A DNA stretch of 64,000 bases from Ustilago trichophora (lineage: Eukaryota; Basidiomycota; Ustilaginomycetes; Ustilaginales; Ustilaginaceae): positions 62,001 through 126,000 of the forward strand of contig OOIN01000028.1 of assembly GCA_900323505.1 (NCBI GenBank), given 5' to 3'. Each line of letters opens with the position of its first letter. The first letter of the stretch is position 1. The notes under the pieces were generated by a model. The model did no database searches. It was not told where the DNA came from and was given only the letters and a program-made list of their open reading frames with translations. A program made the position numbers and the translations under genes. Shown here piece by piece: positions 20,527-29,520 of this stretch.

Positions 20527-22077
20527 TTAGAGCTCGGCCTCCATCACCGACTCTTTACCTGGCTCTTCGCGCAGGCCAAGCGCACCCAAGAGGTTCTGCA
20601 TCGTCATATCCGCCATAGCCTGACGAGTCTCTGTCGTTCCACTGCCAATGTGAGGGAGCAGCGCAACCTTGTCTCTGCAGTCAGGAGCCAGCAATGGATG
20701 GTCTGCATGGATCACTGCAATTCGTCCAAGCCGTCAAAAAATTCAAGGAAGAATAAAAAAAATCAACGTCAGCTTCGCGGAAAAAAAGGCCACGCGGGTA
20801 TGCGGACAAGGCGGAGCAACGGATACAGCGGCTGGACAAAGCACCACAAGCAGCAGCAGCAGCAGCAGCAACAACAACAACATCATTCCACTGACAATAT
20901 CGTGACCACCTTTGACGTGATCCACAACGTCGAACGGAATGCTTCGGATCTTGCCGTCCTGGCTCTTTCCGCTCTCGCTGAATTGTCAACTTACCTGGCT
21001 CGCCTTCGATGACGTCCAATCCAGCTCCAGCGATGAGGTTGTTCCGCAGCGCTTCGACGAGGGCTTCTGTGTCGACGGTGCCGCCGCGCGAGGCGTTGAT
21101 GATGTACGCGGAGCTCCTGCGCGGGTCAATCCACCCAATTCGGAACGGGATAACATGGATCATGACCGGTTACAATGTAGCAAGTTCGCCGTCACACCCG
21201 ACGGTGTGAGCCAAACAATACGAGCGGCGTAGCAAAAAACGGAAACGATTGTGGTCAGTAAACCTTGAATCGGCCTCGCTTCTCTCCACAACCGCAGTAG
21301 AAAGCTGAGCAATACGTACTTCATAGCCTCCAAAAACTTCTTGCTTACAATGTGTTTGGTGCTTGGGTTCAGATCCACAAGCACAAACACCAAATCAGCC
21401 GATCGAGCCATCTCGATCGGGTCCACCTCGTTCTCAATCCTGATTCGATCCGTAGGGAATCCACCGCTCATCAGCGAGCTAAAGTACTTGTCGTTGGCGT
21501 CGAATTTTCGTGCCCTCGAGGTTGTGTAGAGGATTTTGGCAGGCTTAAAAGGTACGAGCAAATTGGACAGCGACTGACTGATGTTGCCGAATCCAAGGAA
21601 GCCAATGGTTTTGTCCTTGATGCTGGGACCCATGAAGCATGTTGGCGTCCAGGGGAAGTTAGGCCACTGACCCTCGCGCACTGTCCTCGTTGCAATTGGT
21701 ACTTGACGGGTCACCATCAGAGCCAGAAGCAGGCATAGTTCGGCAACAGCTTCGTCTAGCACTCGAGGAGTGTTGCCCACTCGAACACCGCGCTTCTTGA
21801 CGAGCGCCAGGTCAATGTGATCGTATCCAACACTCATAGTGCTGATCACCTTGAGAGAGGGTCCTGCTGCATCGAGAAACTCTTCATCGACTCGCTCAGT
21901 GAGGCAGATAACAGCACCATCGACGCCCTTGAGATTGGTCAACACCCACTCGCGCGACGGTGCTTGCTCGCCTTCCTCTTCAGCTCGCGTGATGAGTTCG
22001 ACCTTGCCTGCTGCCTCTGCTCGCTTGAGCACTTCTGTTGGCATGGAACGGCATACGAGAATCTTCGGAACTGCCAT
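20527..22077 (-). CDS. D-isomer 2-hydroxyacid dehydrogenase (glyoxylate/hydroxypyruvate reductase-like)
   Basis: An NAD(P)H-dependent reductase of 2-keto acids such as glyoxylate or hydroxypyruvate. Coding is 21320-22077, 20995-21116 and 20527-20714 on the minus strand; introns of 203 bp (GTACGT...GCGCAG) and 280 bp (GTAAGT...TTGCAG) restore a continuous 355-residue family sequence. The nucleotide-binding loop is GFLGFGNI; catalytic Arg is in NASRGG (exon 2), Glu in GLDVIEGEP (end of exon 2), and His in LLPHIGSGT (exon 3). All three catalytic residues are kept. The second intron contains a CAG/CAA trinucleotide tract. The C-terminus ends soon after the last helix with no targeting tripeptide that I recognise. 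Substrate cannot be fixed from sequence. It diverges from the 2H phosphoesterase gene. Confidence 0.92.
20849..20884 (+). repeat. CAG/CAA trinucleotide tract inside intron 2 of the dehydrogenase gene
   Basis: About seven CAG units are followed by CAA units, read on the plus strand; on the transcribed strand it is CTG then TTG. It lies within the 280-bp intron at 20715-20994. Confidence 0.9.
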
Positions 22078-22503
22078 GCTGATGTTGAAGTTGATGCTGA
22101 TGCGATGTTTGTAATATTGTCGAGATGATCTATGGTGGATGATGTTGGTCGCGGTGAGACGAAGCTCTCTCTCTCAAAAGGCTCAATACAAATATCTGTG
22201 GGGAAGAAAATCGGCGTGGGGGTTCGGGAAGCCCGTGCGTAGGTGCGGCTTTGCAATTTTTTTTGCGGCGACTTCTCACATGTGGAGATGCTGCCACAAA
22301 CAAAGCATGTACCCTTGTCACTGCCATCTCAGTCGCGAAGTCTGTACACATAGCTTCATGAACATCTTGCAAACAGTCTTTGCATCGACTGCCGGACTGC
22401 GCTAAGTCGCAGTTGGCAGGGCGTCCCTCTGTGGCCCAAAATCAACTCGATCCCAGCCTTCCGCAGGTCCGCCAGCCTCGCCAGTCACCGGCTCAACCTT
22501 CGC
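22078..22503. promoter_or_regulatory. Divergent promoter region (dehydrogenase / 2H phosphoesterase)
   Basis: This is a 426-bp space between divergent starts. No specific regulatory site is assigned. Confidence 0.4.
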
Positions 22504-23343
22504 ATGATGCAGACCTCCGCTACGGCCCAAGCTCCAACCTCTGCAGCTTCTCAAGATCTCGTTGGAGTCCTCGTCATCCTCATCAAGCCCAGCAACAAGC
22601 AAGACAAGCAGCGATACGACCAACTCCAGCAGCTGCGTCGCAAGCACGACCAAGCATTCTCTCGCTGGCTGCCGCACATTACGCTCATCCCCCCCTTCAC
22701 TCTAGCAAACCCTTCAAAGATCGAAGATTCCAACTCGATCCTGGACGAGCTCATCAAGATCCACGAGCTGAAGCTGTCGCAGATTGCAGAAGCGGCTCTT
22801 CAGGTATGCGCAAAACACGAAACGCATTCGCTGCTCATTGATCAAGTCTCCACCTTCCCGCTGCGCAAGTATACCAACGTTCACCTGCGGCCCTTTCCGA
22901 CCAACTTCCAGGATAAGAGCACGCGAGGATCTTGGCAAGCTGTGAATGGATCGAGCTCACAGGACAAAGATGCGGATCACTCCTCGCGGCGCATTGTTGG
23001 ATTGCAAACGGAACTAGCCGATGCCGTCACGCCACTGCTGCGTCCAAGTGCGAATACGACATCGGGAGATGGGAGCAGCTCCGGTAAGGACCAGAAAGAC
23101 AGGTCGTCACGCAGGAAAGAAAACGTATTCAAACCGCATGTCAGCGTCGGACAGTCGACTAGCTCCAAGGCCACATGGCAACTGTGTAGGAGCGCAGAGA
23201 AGGTCCTCAGCGGCGATTCCAAGGCGGGTGAACAAAGTCATGGTTTGCTGTGCGATATCGATAGCGTCCAACTCATGATCAAACAAAAGGGTCAGGAAGG
23301 ACCATACCACATACACAAGCAGCTGCTTCTGTCGCAGCGCTAG
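22504..23343 (+). CDS. 2H phosphoesterase (LigT / 2'-5' RNA ligase-like)
   Basis: A 279-residue protein of the 2H phosphoesterase superfamily, which hydrolyses or ligates 2',3'-cyclic or 2'-5' phosphodiester bonds. The two signature motifs are HIT (H58, T60; in LPHITLIPPF) and HVS (H212, S214; in FKPHVSVGQ), separated by the usual beta-rich domain with an added Ser/Lys-rich insert near residues 140-200. The start at 22504 is the first in-frame ATG, followed by a second one directly. The precise substrate (tRNA splicing product, cyclic nucleotide or other) cannot be told. A single-exon gene. Confidence 0.85.
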   Translation: MMQTSATAQAPTSAASQDLVGVLVILIKPSNKQDKQRYDQLQQLRRKHDQAFSRWLPHITLIPPFTLANPSKIEDSNSILDELIKIHELKLSQIAEAALQVCAKHETHSLLIDQVSTFPLRKYTNVHLRPFPTNFQDKSTRGSWQAVNGSSSQDKDADHSSRRIVGLQTELADAVTPLLRPSANTTSGDGSSSGKDQKDRSSRRKENVFKPHVSVGQSTSSKATWQLCRSAEKVLSGDSKAGEQSHGLLCDIDSVQLMIKQKGQEGPYHIHKQLLLSQR

Positions 23344-23742
23344 CCACCCAACCTTCTGCATGTATCTATCATGAATTCCACTGCATGGCCTTTCATGCGT
23401 TTCGGCGACATTCGCAACATCTCTCCTCCACTACGTCTCTGCTGCTGCGTGGTTCTTTTGTCCAAGCAATGCTCGAACCTGCATTTGATGATGGATGTTG
23501 CATGGCAAGCGGCACACCGAGCATGGTTCGGAAACCACAAAATATTCGGAGCGAGCGGTAATCTTATAATTGACAGTGATGACCGGCGGTGGTGGCTCGA
23601 GCGCGTCGGTGAAAGTCGGTAATCCACAATCTCGCTCTCTCTCTCTCGTCTGAGCTCGTACAAACTATCCTACTGCTCATCCCTCCCCACTTCCACCATC
23701 GCAGTTCTCTGACATCAAGTACATTCCGAAAAGCAGCCCAGC
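23344..23742. other. Intergenic, 399 bp
   Basis: A tandem gene spacing that holds the promoter of the SDR gene. A short CT repeat (23630-23648) is visible and nothing else is assigned. Confidence 0.4.
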
Positions 23743-24795
23743 ATGTCAGGTCCATTGGTTCTCATCACCGGTATTACCGGTTTCCTCTCCGCCCACGTCC
23801 TCGATGCGGTTCTTGCCTCGCCTGCCAACTACCGCGTTCGAGGAACCCTCCGCTCCGTCTCCAAGAAAGACGACATCGTCGCTCGCTTGAGCGCAGAGGA
23901 TCGCAAGAGAGTCGAATTCGTCGAGATCGCCGACACTGCCACTTCCGACCTGTTGCCTGCCGTACGAGGCGTCGAAATCATCCACCATGTAGCTTCACCT
24001 TACCAGCTCAACGTGCAAGATGCCGAGCGCGATCTGCTTATCCCTGCGGTGGAAGGGACTCTCAACCTCCTGCGCTTTGCCAAGCACGAGAAGAGTGTCA
24101 AGAAGATCGTCATCACCTCGTCCTTTGCCGCAGTCACAAGCCTGAAGGAAGGCGGTCCGAACCGTCCAGGCTACACGTATACTGCTGAGCACTGGAACCC
24201 TGCCACCTACCAAGATGCTATCGAAGCTGGTGGTGCTGGTGCCTTCTCCTACTCGGTCAGCAAGAAGCTCGCCGAACAAGCGGCTTGGGACTATGTCGCC
24301 AACGAGAAGCCATCGTTCGAAATCGCCTGCATCAACCCTCCCATGATCTACGGCCCTACCCTCCAACCCGGCGTCAGACTGTCCAACCTCAACACCTCGA
24401 GCAAAACCATCTACGGTCTCATTAGCTCCGCCGATCAGATGCCCGAAGACCGTCTGCCCCTCTTCTGCCATGCACGAGACGTAGGCGATGCCCACGTGGC
24501 TGCAACCGAGAAGCCCAACGGCATGGGTCAGCGATACTTGCTCTGCGGTGGCAAATTCACCTGGGCCCACGCGGTCAAGTTCATCGCCGAGCAGTATCCT
24601 GACTTGCAAGATCGCCTGCCCAAGGGTTGGAAGGAGACGACCAATAACTTGAGGGATCTGGACTCGATCGCCAGCCTCGACACTAAGCCTGCAGAGACTG
24701 TGTTGGGCATCCACTTTAGGGACTGGCAGACGACGCTCAAGGAATCGGTCGATAGCTTGCTACAGCTGGAGAAGGGTTCGAGCTGGAAGAACTGA
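23743..24795 (+). CDS. Extended short-chain dehydrogenase/reductase (Gre2 / dihydroflavonol-reductase-like)
   Basis: A 350-residue NADPH-dependent ketone or aldehyde reductase of the extended SDR group. The N-terminal cofactor loop is ITGITGFLSAHV, followed by VRGTLRS, where the Arg favours NADP(H). The Asp/His-containing strand VEIIHHVASPY, the active-site Ser region VITSSFAAVTS and the catalytic YSVSKKLAEQAAWDY (YxxxK) are all present, with NPPMIYGPTLQPG marking the substrate-binding region. Relatives include yeast Gre2 methylglyoxal reductase and plant dihydroflavonol reductases; the physiological substrate is unknown. A single exon. Confidence 0.9.
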   Translation: MSGPLVLITGITGFLSAHVLDAVLASPANYRVRGTLRSVSKKDDIVARLSAEDRKRVEFVEIADTATSDLLPAVRGVEIIHHVASPYQLNVQDAERDLLIPAVEGTLNLLRFAKHEKSVKKIVITSSFAAVTSLKEGGPNRPGYTYTAEHWNPATYQDAIEAGGAGAFSYSVSKKLAEQAAWDYVANEKPSFEIACINPPMIYGPTLQPGVRLSNLNTSSKTIYGLISSADQMPEDRLPLFCHARDVGDAHVAATEKPNGMGQRYLLCGGKFTWAHAVKFIAEQYPDLQDRLPKGWKETTNNLRDLDSIASLDTKPAETVLGIHFRDWQTTLKESVDSLLQLEKGSSWKN

Positions 24796-25851
24796 GACCG
24801 ATTGTTCATGCCAGCACAAGAATTAGATGAGATACGTTTGGCTTCTTGCTTTCGCGCCTATGAATAGACTGTGATAAGAGTAACGCTACAGGATTGAGTT
24901 AGACCCCTTGAGTAGACAACCGCGCCAACCCGAGCCATTGCCCGCCAAGCTGACCCTGGTCGAGCGAGAACGTCGAAATCTCCCTCTCATTGCATGATAT
25001 TTGTGTTGCCTGCCAAGACAATGCTGCCTGCCCAACAGTTTGTCAGATATGCGGCATGAACACGGCTCGACAGGGGGTCTCACGTATATTCGGCCGGGAA
25101 ATTCCATCGTGAAACTGTTAGATCAACGCCTTGAGAAAGAGCTGAGGTGTCGCATCCAACCTTTTTCTTTGGTCAAACAAATCGCCGTCACTCGTCGCAA
25201 TCCATTCTTACCTCTCAACCACATCATTCCACCCACGACACATTCGGCATATTGTGTCCTCAACGCATCGTGCTTTCTAGCTTGAGCACCACATCGCTTT
25301 CTTCCGCTCGCTCTCTCTCTCTCTCTCTCCCTCTCCCCCTTTTTTGCACTTTCACCACCCCAGTGCTGAAAAACTGTTGTCTTACACACTGACGTTTTCA
25401 TTTGACAGTGTCTTGAGAGTCGTAGAAAACAAGTGGTACCTTTGTTTTGCCTTGTTGCCGTGATCTCGTTTCGTGTCACTGGACTGTCTTCCTCTCTCTG
25501 CTAGGAAAGAAAAGGATTCTAGGTAGGGCTAGTCGCTAGAGGTTGTGGTCGTTGCAGGTGATCGTACTTTCGACTTCACACAATTCAGAGAGTCTGGAGT
25601 ATCGCAGTTTCCACATTCTGCTCAAAGTGGTTGTTCGACTCTCGTCTGCATTGGGTGTCCATTTCCACTTTCTCCCTCCCCCCCTTCTTCCTTTCTCCGC
25701 TGGTCGTGCTCCCCTACTTCTTTGCTCCGCCTCAGGGTTGGTGATAGTGTCAGGCTCATTGCTGTTGCTGCTGCTGTTGCTGTTGCGCTGCGCCAAGTGA
25801 TAGAACAGATTCGCTGTGTGGCCAACGTGTGAGCAAGCTTCTTCTCTCATC
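24796..25851. other. Intergenic, 1.06 kb, upstream of PCF11
   Basis: No coding region is supported. The downstream half is pyrimidine-rich, with a CT microsatellite at 25311-25331 and a CTGTTG-rich stretch at 25760-25785, probably the leader of the PCF11 gene. Confidence 0.5.
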
Positions 25852-27780
25852 ATGTACGGTGCTCCTCCTCCTCAGCATGGCTACGCCGCTCCCGCTCCGC
25901 AGTATGGCGCCCATGCGCAAGCCTATCCCGCCCAACCACCACAGCAGCCCGTTGATCCCAATCTCGCCATAGCGACCGACCCAAACGCGTTTGCCAAGAT
26001 GTACAACTCGCACCTCAAGTCGCTGACCTTCAACTCGAAACCCATCATCACCAATCTCACCGTCATTGCGCACGATCACGCTGCTCGCATGTCTGCTGTC
26101 GTCGCCAAATGCCTCGACGACCACATCATGCAGTCGCATCCCTCGGTGCGCTTGCCTGCGCTGTACACGCTCGATTCCATCTCCAAGAACATCGGCCACC
26201 CTTACACTCAGCTCTGGTCCGCTCGCATCGTCCCCATCTTCCTCGAATCGTATCGACTGGTAGACCAACCCACCAAGATGCGCATGGAAGAGCTGCTCGG
26301 AACCTGGAAGACCGCAGGTCCCGGTGCACGACCTCTGTTCGGTGACAATGCACAGTGGAGCATCGAGCGCGCCCTCTTTGGCAGTCAAGGTATGCCTCAG
26401 GCCAACGCAGCACCCGCTCCAGTCGCAGATCCACGTGCCAATGCGGCTCGGTCCAAATCCAAGGCCATCGAAAACATCGACAAGCTGCTCGCTGTGGACG
26501 GCCAGTCCCTCGCTGCCAACCCTTCCGATACCGCCCTGCACGAGAGAGTCGACTCGTTGGCCCAGCTCAAACAGGTCATCTTGACGGCGGATCTGTCTTC
26601 CGAGGAGATGGCACAGATCCATGCCCAGCTCGATAGTCTTTCTGCTGCAGCGCAACGTTCGAATCCGTCAGGACACGCTGCTGCTATGCATGGGCAGCCG
26701 CTTCCTGCTGTCGCACCTGCTAGTGCCCCTACTCCTGCACCTGCACCTGCATCCGCAGCACCGGCAGCGCTTCCTCAGGGTCTGTCTGGCGCCCTCGCAA
26801 GTCTCTCCGCTCTGACAGCTCCAGCACCGACTGCTGCATCGAATGGCCAAGCTTCTGCCGGCGGCAATAACGCAGCTGCATCGTCTCTGATCGCATCGCT
26901 CATGCAAGCCGGTCTGCTCCCCGGATCCGCCACGCCTTCCGCCGCCGCTACACCACCTCCACCCGCAATCGAGCGGGATCAAGACGAAGACTACATCAAC
27001 GCGATCCTCGCTCTCGACATCAAGACCTCCGGTCCCGATTTTAATCGCGAGCCCGTCTCCTCTTACGAGCTCATCCTCCACAAGCATCTGCCCTTACAAT
27101 GCCGACAATGCGCCAACCGCTATCCGACCGGAAACAAGGGTCAAGGGCGAATGGATGACCACCTCGATTGGCATTTCACGCAAAACCGACGCGCCAAAGA
27201 CTCGGCCGCCCGAGGACAGTCTCGCTCGTGGTTTGACCGTCTGGAGAGCTTCATCCGTGGTGGATTCGACGATTCCGCGCCTGCCTCCAGATCCGCCAAC
27301 GCCACATCCGGTTCTGGAATCGATGGCGATACAAAGGGCCTAACCGCAGCCCAAGATAAAGCGCTCAAGGAAAAGTTCGCAAAATCCTTCGTCATCACGC
27401 CTACAGATCCGGATCTAGCCTCGCAACCCTGCCCGATTTGCAAGGAGTCGTTCAAATCGCAATGGAGCGAAGACGAGGAAGAGTGGATCTGGTTGAACGC
27501 GATCAAGGTCGACAACAGTGCTGGAGAAGGGGTGGTGTACTACCATGCCAGTTGTCACTATTCTGCCAAGAGTTTGACGGATAGCGTTGCGGGAGGTGAG
27601 AGAAGGACGGCCAGTGTAGGGGTGATAAAGAGGAGAAGTGCCAGTCGGACGGTGACGCCTTCGTTGTCGACGAGTGGTGGCGCGAGCGGGGGCAGGAAGA
27701 GGAAGTCGGGGATCGAGGAGGAGCACGAGGAGGATTTGGGTGAGGAAGCTGGACCACAAGCGAAGAAGTCTGCTTTGTAA
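25852..27780 (+). CDS. PCF11: mRNA 3'-end processing factor Pcf11 (CID protein)
   Basis: A subunit of cleavage factor IA that binds the RNA polymerase II C-terminal domain and promotes cleavage and termination in the nucleus. From the ATG at 25852 it has 642 residues and no intron. After a Pro/Ala/Tyr-rich start, the CTD-interacting domain covers about residues 40-165 (YNSHLKSLTFNSKPIITNLT, YTLDSISKN, YTQLW). An Ala/Pro-rich linker follows. The C-terminal half has the first zinc finger (CRQCANRYP...HLDWHF), then RSWFDRLESF, and a second zinc module (CPICKESF...EWIWLNAI...YYHASC), matching the Clp1-binding and zinc-finger part of Pcf11. It ends in a basic and acidic tail. An in-frame upstream ATG at 25816 is less likely. 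Confidence 0.93.
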   Translation: MYGAPPPQHGYAAPAPQYGAHAQAYPAQPPQQPVDPNLAIATDPNAFAKMYNSHLKSLTFNSKPIITNLTVIAHDHAARMSAVVAKCLDDHIMQSHPSVRLPALYTLDSISKNIGHPYTQLWSARIVPIFLESYRLVDQPTKMRMEELLGTWKTAGPGARPLFGDNAQWSIERALFGSQGMPQANAAPAPVADPRANAARSKSKAIENIDKLLAVDGQSLAANPSDTALHERVDSLAQLKQVILTADLSSEEMAQIHAQLDSLSAAAQRSNPSGHAAAMHGQPLPAVAPASAPTPAPAPASAAPAALPQGLSGALASLSALTAPAPTAASNGQASAGGNNAAASSLIASLMQAGLLPGSATPSAAATPPPPAIERDQDEDYINAILALDIKTSGPDFNREPVSSYELILHKHLPLQCRQCANRYPTGNKGQGRMDDHLDWHFTQNRRAKDSAARGQSRSWFDRLESFIRGGFDDSAPASRSANATSGSGIDGDTKGLTAAQDKALKEKFAKSFVITPTDPDLASQPCPICKESFKSQWSEDEEEWIWLNAIKVDNSAGEGVVYYHASCHYSAKSLTDSVAGGERRTASVGVIKRRSASRTVTPSLSTSGGASGGRKRKSGIEEEHEEDLGEEAGPQAKKSAL

Positions 27781-27954
27781 AAATAAAGAAAAGGAAGATG
27801 CTTTTGTTGCGATGGACCGTTTCAGCAAGCTACATATCTATAATTCAGGATCAATCATACGCATTTCAAGGATCATCCCATCCCATCTGAACATTGTCGA
27901 TACAGAAGCACAAGCACAGACAGTATCAAACCAAGTACACATGACATGCAGGAT

Positions 27955-27956
<2 letters not shown>

Positions 27957-27990
<34 letters not shown>
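27957..27990 (+). repeat. TA-dinucleotide microsatellite
   Basis: About 15 TA units between the convergent PCF11 and NBP35 genes, 12 bp from the NBP35 stop. Confidence 0.9.
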
Positions 27991-27991
<1 letters not shown>

Positions 27992-28001
27992 CGTGTGTTT
28001 T

Positions 28002-29168
28002 TTAGTCGACGAGGGTTCTGACTCTTTCGATGACTTTTAGATAAGCTGTTGTTGCTGGACTATCCGGATACTCATCCGTGAAGCTGATGCCTAAATCGCA
28101 ACTCTTCCCTATGCGTGGATCTAGCGGGATGCTACCCAAAAAGTTCAACTCCAACTCTTGGCAGAGAGCCTTTGCACCACCTGTGCTCGGGTGGAAGATC
28201 TCGCTGTAACCCGTGCAACTGGGACAGACGAATCCAGCCATATTCTCGACAATACCGAGAATGGGAACGTTCATCTTGCGACAAAACGAGATTTCTTTTC
28301 GTACATCTTGGAGCGATACTTCCTGCGGTGTGGTGAGCAGGATAGCACCCGTAATGCCGGATTCTTTGAGGTAGGAGACGATGGATAGATGCTCATCCGA
28401 CGTTCCGGGTGGTGTATCTATGAGCATGTAATCGATGAGATGTGATGGAGTGGATGTGGAATCGTTTCTGATGGAGACTTGGTCCTCTTGGTCTTCTTCC
28501 AGACCTGCAGTCCAATCTACGTCCTTGAGAAACTGCTTGATGAGTCCGTTCTTCTTGGGACCCCTCCAAATCACAGCCGAAGATGCCGAGGGGAGTAGGA
28601 ATCCGATGCTCATCGCACACAGATTATCGGATACGTAAACGGGCGACCAACCTTGAGATGTCGAATGGATGCTCTGACCCGCCAGACCGAGGATGGTAGG
28701 GATCGAAGGACCACAAATGTCAATATCCATGATTGCGACCTGCTTCTCTGCTTCTCCTTGCTCGTTTTCCTCCTTCTGGGTTGTCTCTTCGGTATGCTTT
28801 TCGTCTTCGGCAACGTCAAAGTGACCGGAGAAGCGCGAACTGAACGCCCATCCAAGCTGGGCAGTGAAGGTACTCTTTCCAACACCTCCCTTGCCGCTCA
28901 TGATGAGGATCTTGTGCTTGATCCTAGACATTCGCTGTTTGATCAGTGGCAGGTCCGGATCGGGTCCCTTGGGTGCGGATGCACATGCATCTTGGTTTGG
29001 ACAGCCAGCGCAGGCATCAGCTTTGCCGGCTTGTTCGGACTCGGTTCCTGGACAGTGGGCGGGTGCGTTCTCGGGAACCTGGTCGGGTAGCGCTCGTGCG
29101 ATCGAGTCGCCTGCCAGAGCTGTGGATGTTACTGCGGGTGTACTTGGTGGTTGCTGTACCGCCAGCAT
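28002..29168 (-). CDS. NBP35: Cytosolic Fe-S cluster assembly scaffold Nbp35 (NUBP1)
   Basis: A P-loop NTPase of the MRP/Nbp35 family that, with Cfd1, forms the CIA scaffold for cytosolic and nuclear Fe-S proteins. It is 388 residues and a single exon. The N-terminal ferredoxin-like motif has cysteines at 39, 53, 56 and 62 with the exact CX13CX2CX5C spacing of Nbp35, which Cfd1 lacks. The deviant Walker A is [10 protein letters not shown] at residues 91-100, and the Walker-B-like region reads [14 protein letters not shown]. The C-terminal bridging-cluster motif CPSC (in [14 protein letters not shown]) is present. An acidic, Glu/Gln-rich insert of about 25 residues after the Walker A helix is longer than in yeast. 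It diverges from the cystathionine gamma-synthase gene. Confidence 0.95.
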   Translation of the reverse strand: MLAVQQPPSTPAVTSTALAGDSIARALPDQVPENAPAHCPGTESEQAGKADACAGCPNQDACASAPKGPDPDLPLIKQRMSRIKHKILIMSGKGGVGKSTFTAQLGWAFSSRFSGHFDVAEDEKHTEETTQKEENEQGEAEKQVAIMDIDICGPSIPTILGLAGQSIHSTSQGWSPVYVSDNLCAMSIGFLLPSASSAVIWRGPKKNGLIKQFLKDVDWTAGLEEDQEDQVSIRNDSTSTPSHLIDYMLIDTPPGTSDEHLSIVSYLKESGITGAILLTTPQEVSLQDVRKEISFCRKMNVPILGIVENMAGFVCPSCTGYSEIFHPSTGGAKALCQELELNFLGSIPLDPRIGKSCDLGISFTDEYPDSPATTAYLKVIERVRTLVD

Positions 29169-29520
29169 CGTGTATGGTGATAAGGGTGATGGTGGAGCAG
29201 AGCAAGTGACTCACGGTAATCTAAAATCATCAAAAGCTACCAGAGCTTTCCTCGCAGCTTTATCTCCGCTCAGCCACAGCTCTCCGCGAAATTTTCTTGC
29301 TGTGAGGATATATACGATGTAACAGCCTGGAAAAATAAAACGCGTACGATAAGAAGAACGGCCCCACACTTTTCTCTGCCAATGAGTCACTTTTACGGCG
29401 TTATTCCGAACACAGGCTCTGCGGAGACATCCAATCGCAAATCAATCTCGAATCAGCGCACCATCTTCTTTTACACCCACCATCATCCCCATCATTGCCA
29501 CAGCAACATATACCATCACC
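29169..29520. promoter_or_regulatory. Divergent promoter region (NBP35 / cystathionine gamma-synthase)
   Basis: A 352-bp space with a CA-rich leader (29470-29520) before the plus-strand start. No binding site is assigned. Confidence 0.4.

Noticed and set aside
25756..26655. 299-codon minus-strand frame beginning opposite PCF11 and ending in poly-Gln
   Set aside because: Antisense to the Pcf11 CID; the Gln run comes from a CTG/TTG-rich leader repeat.
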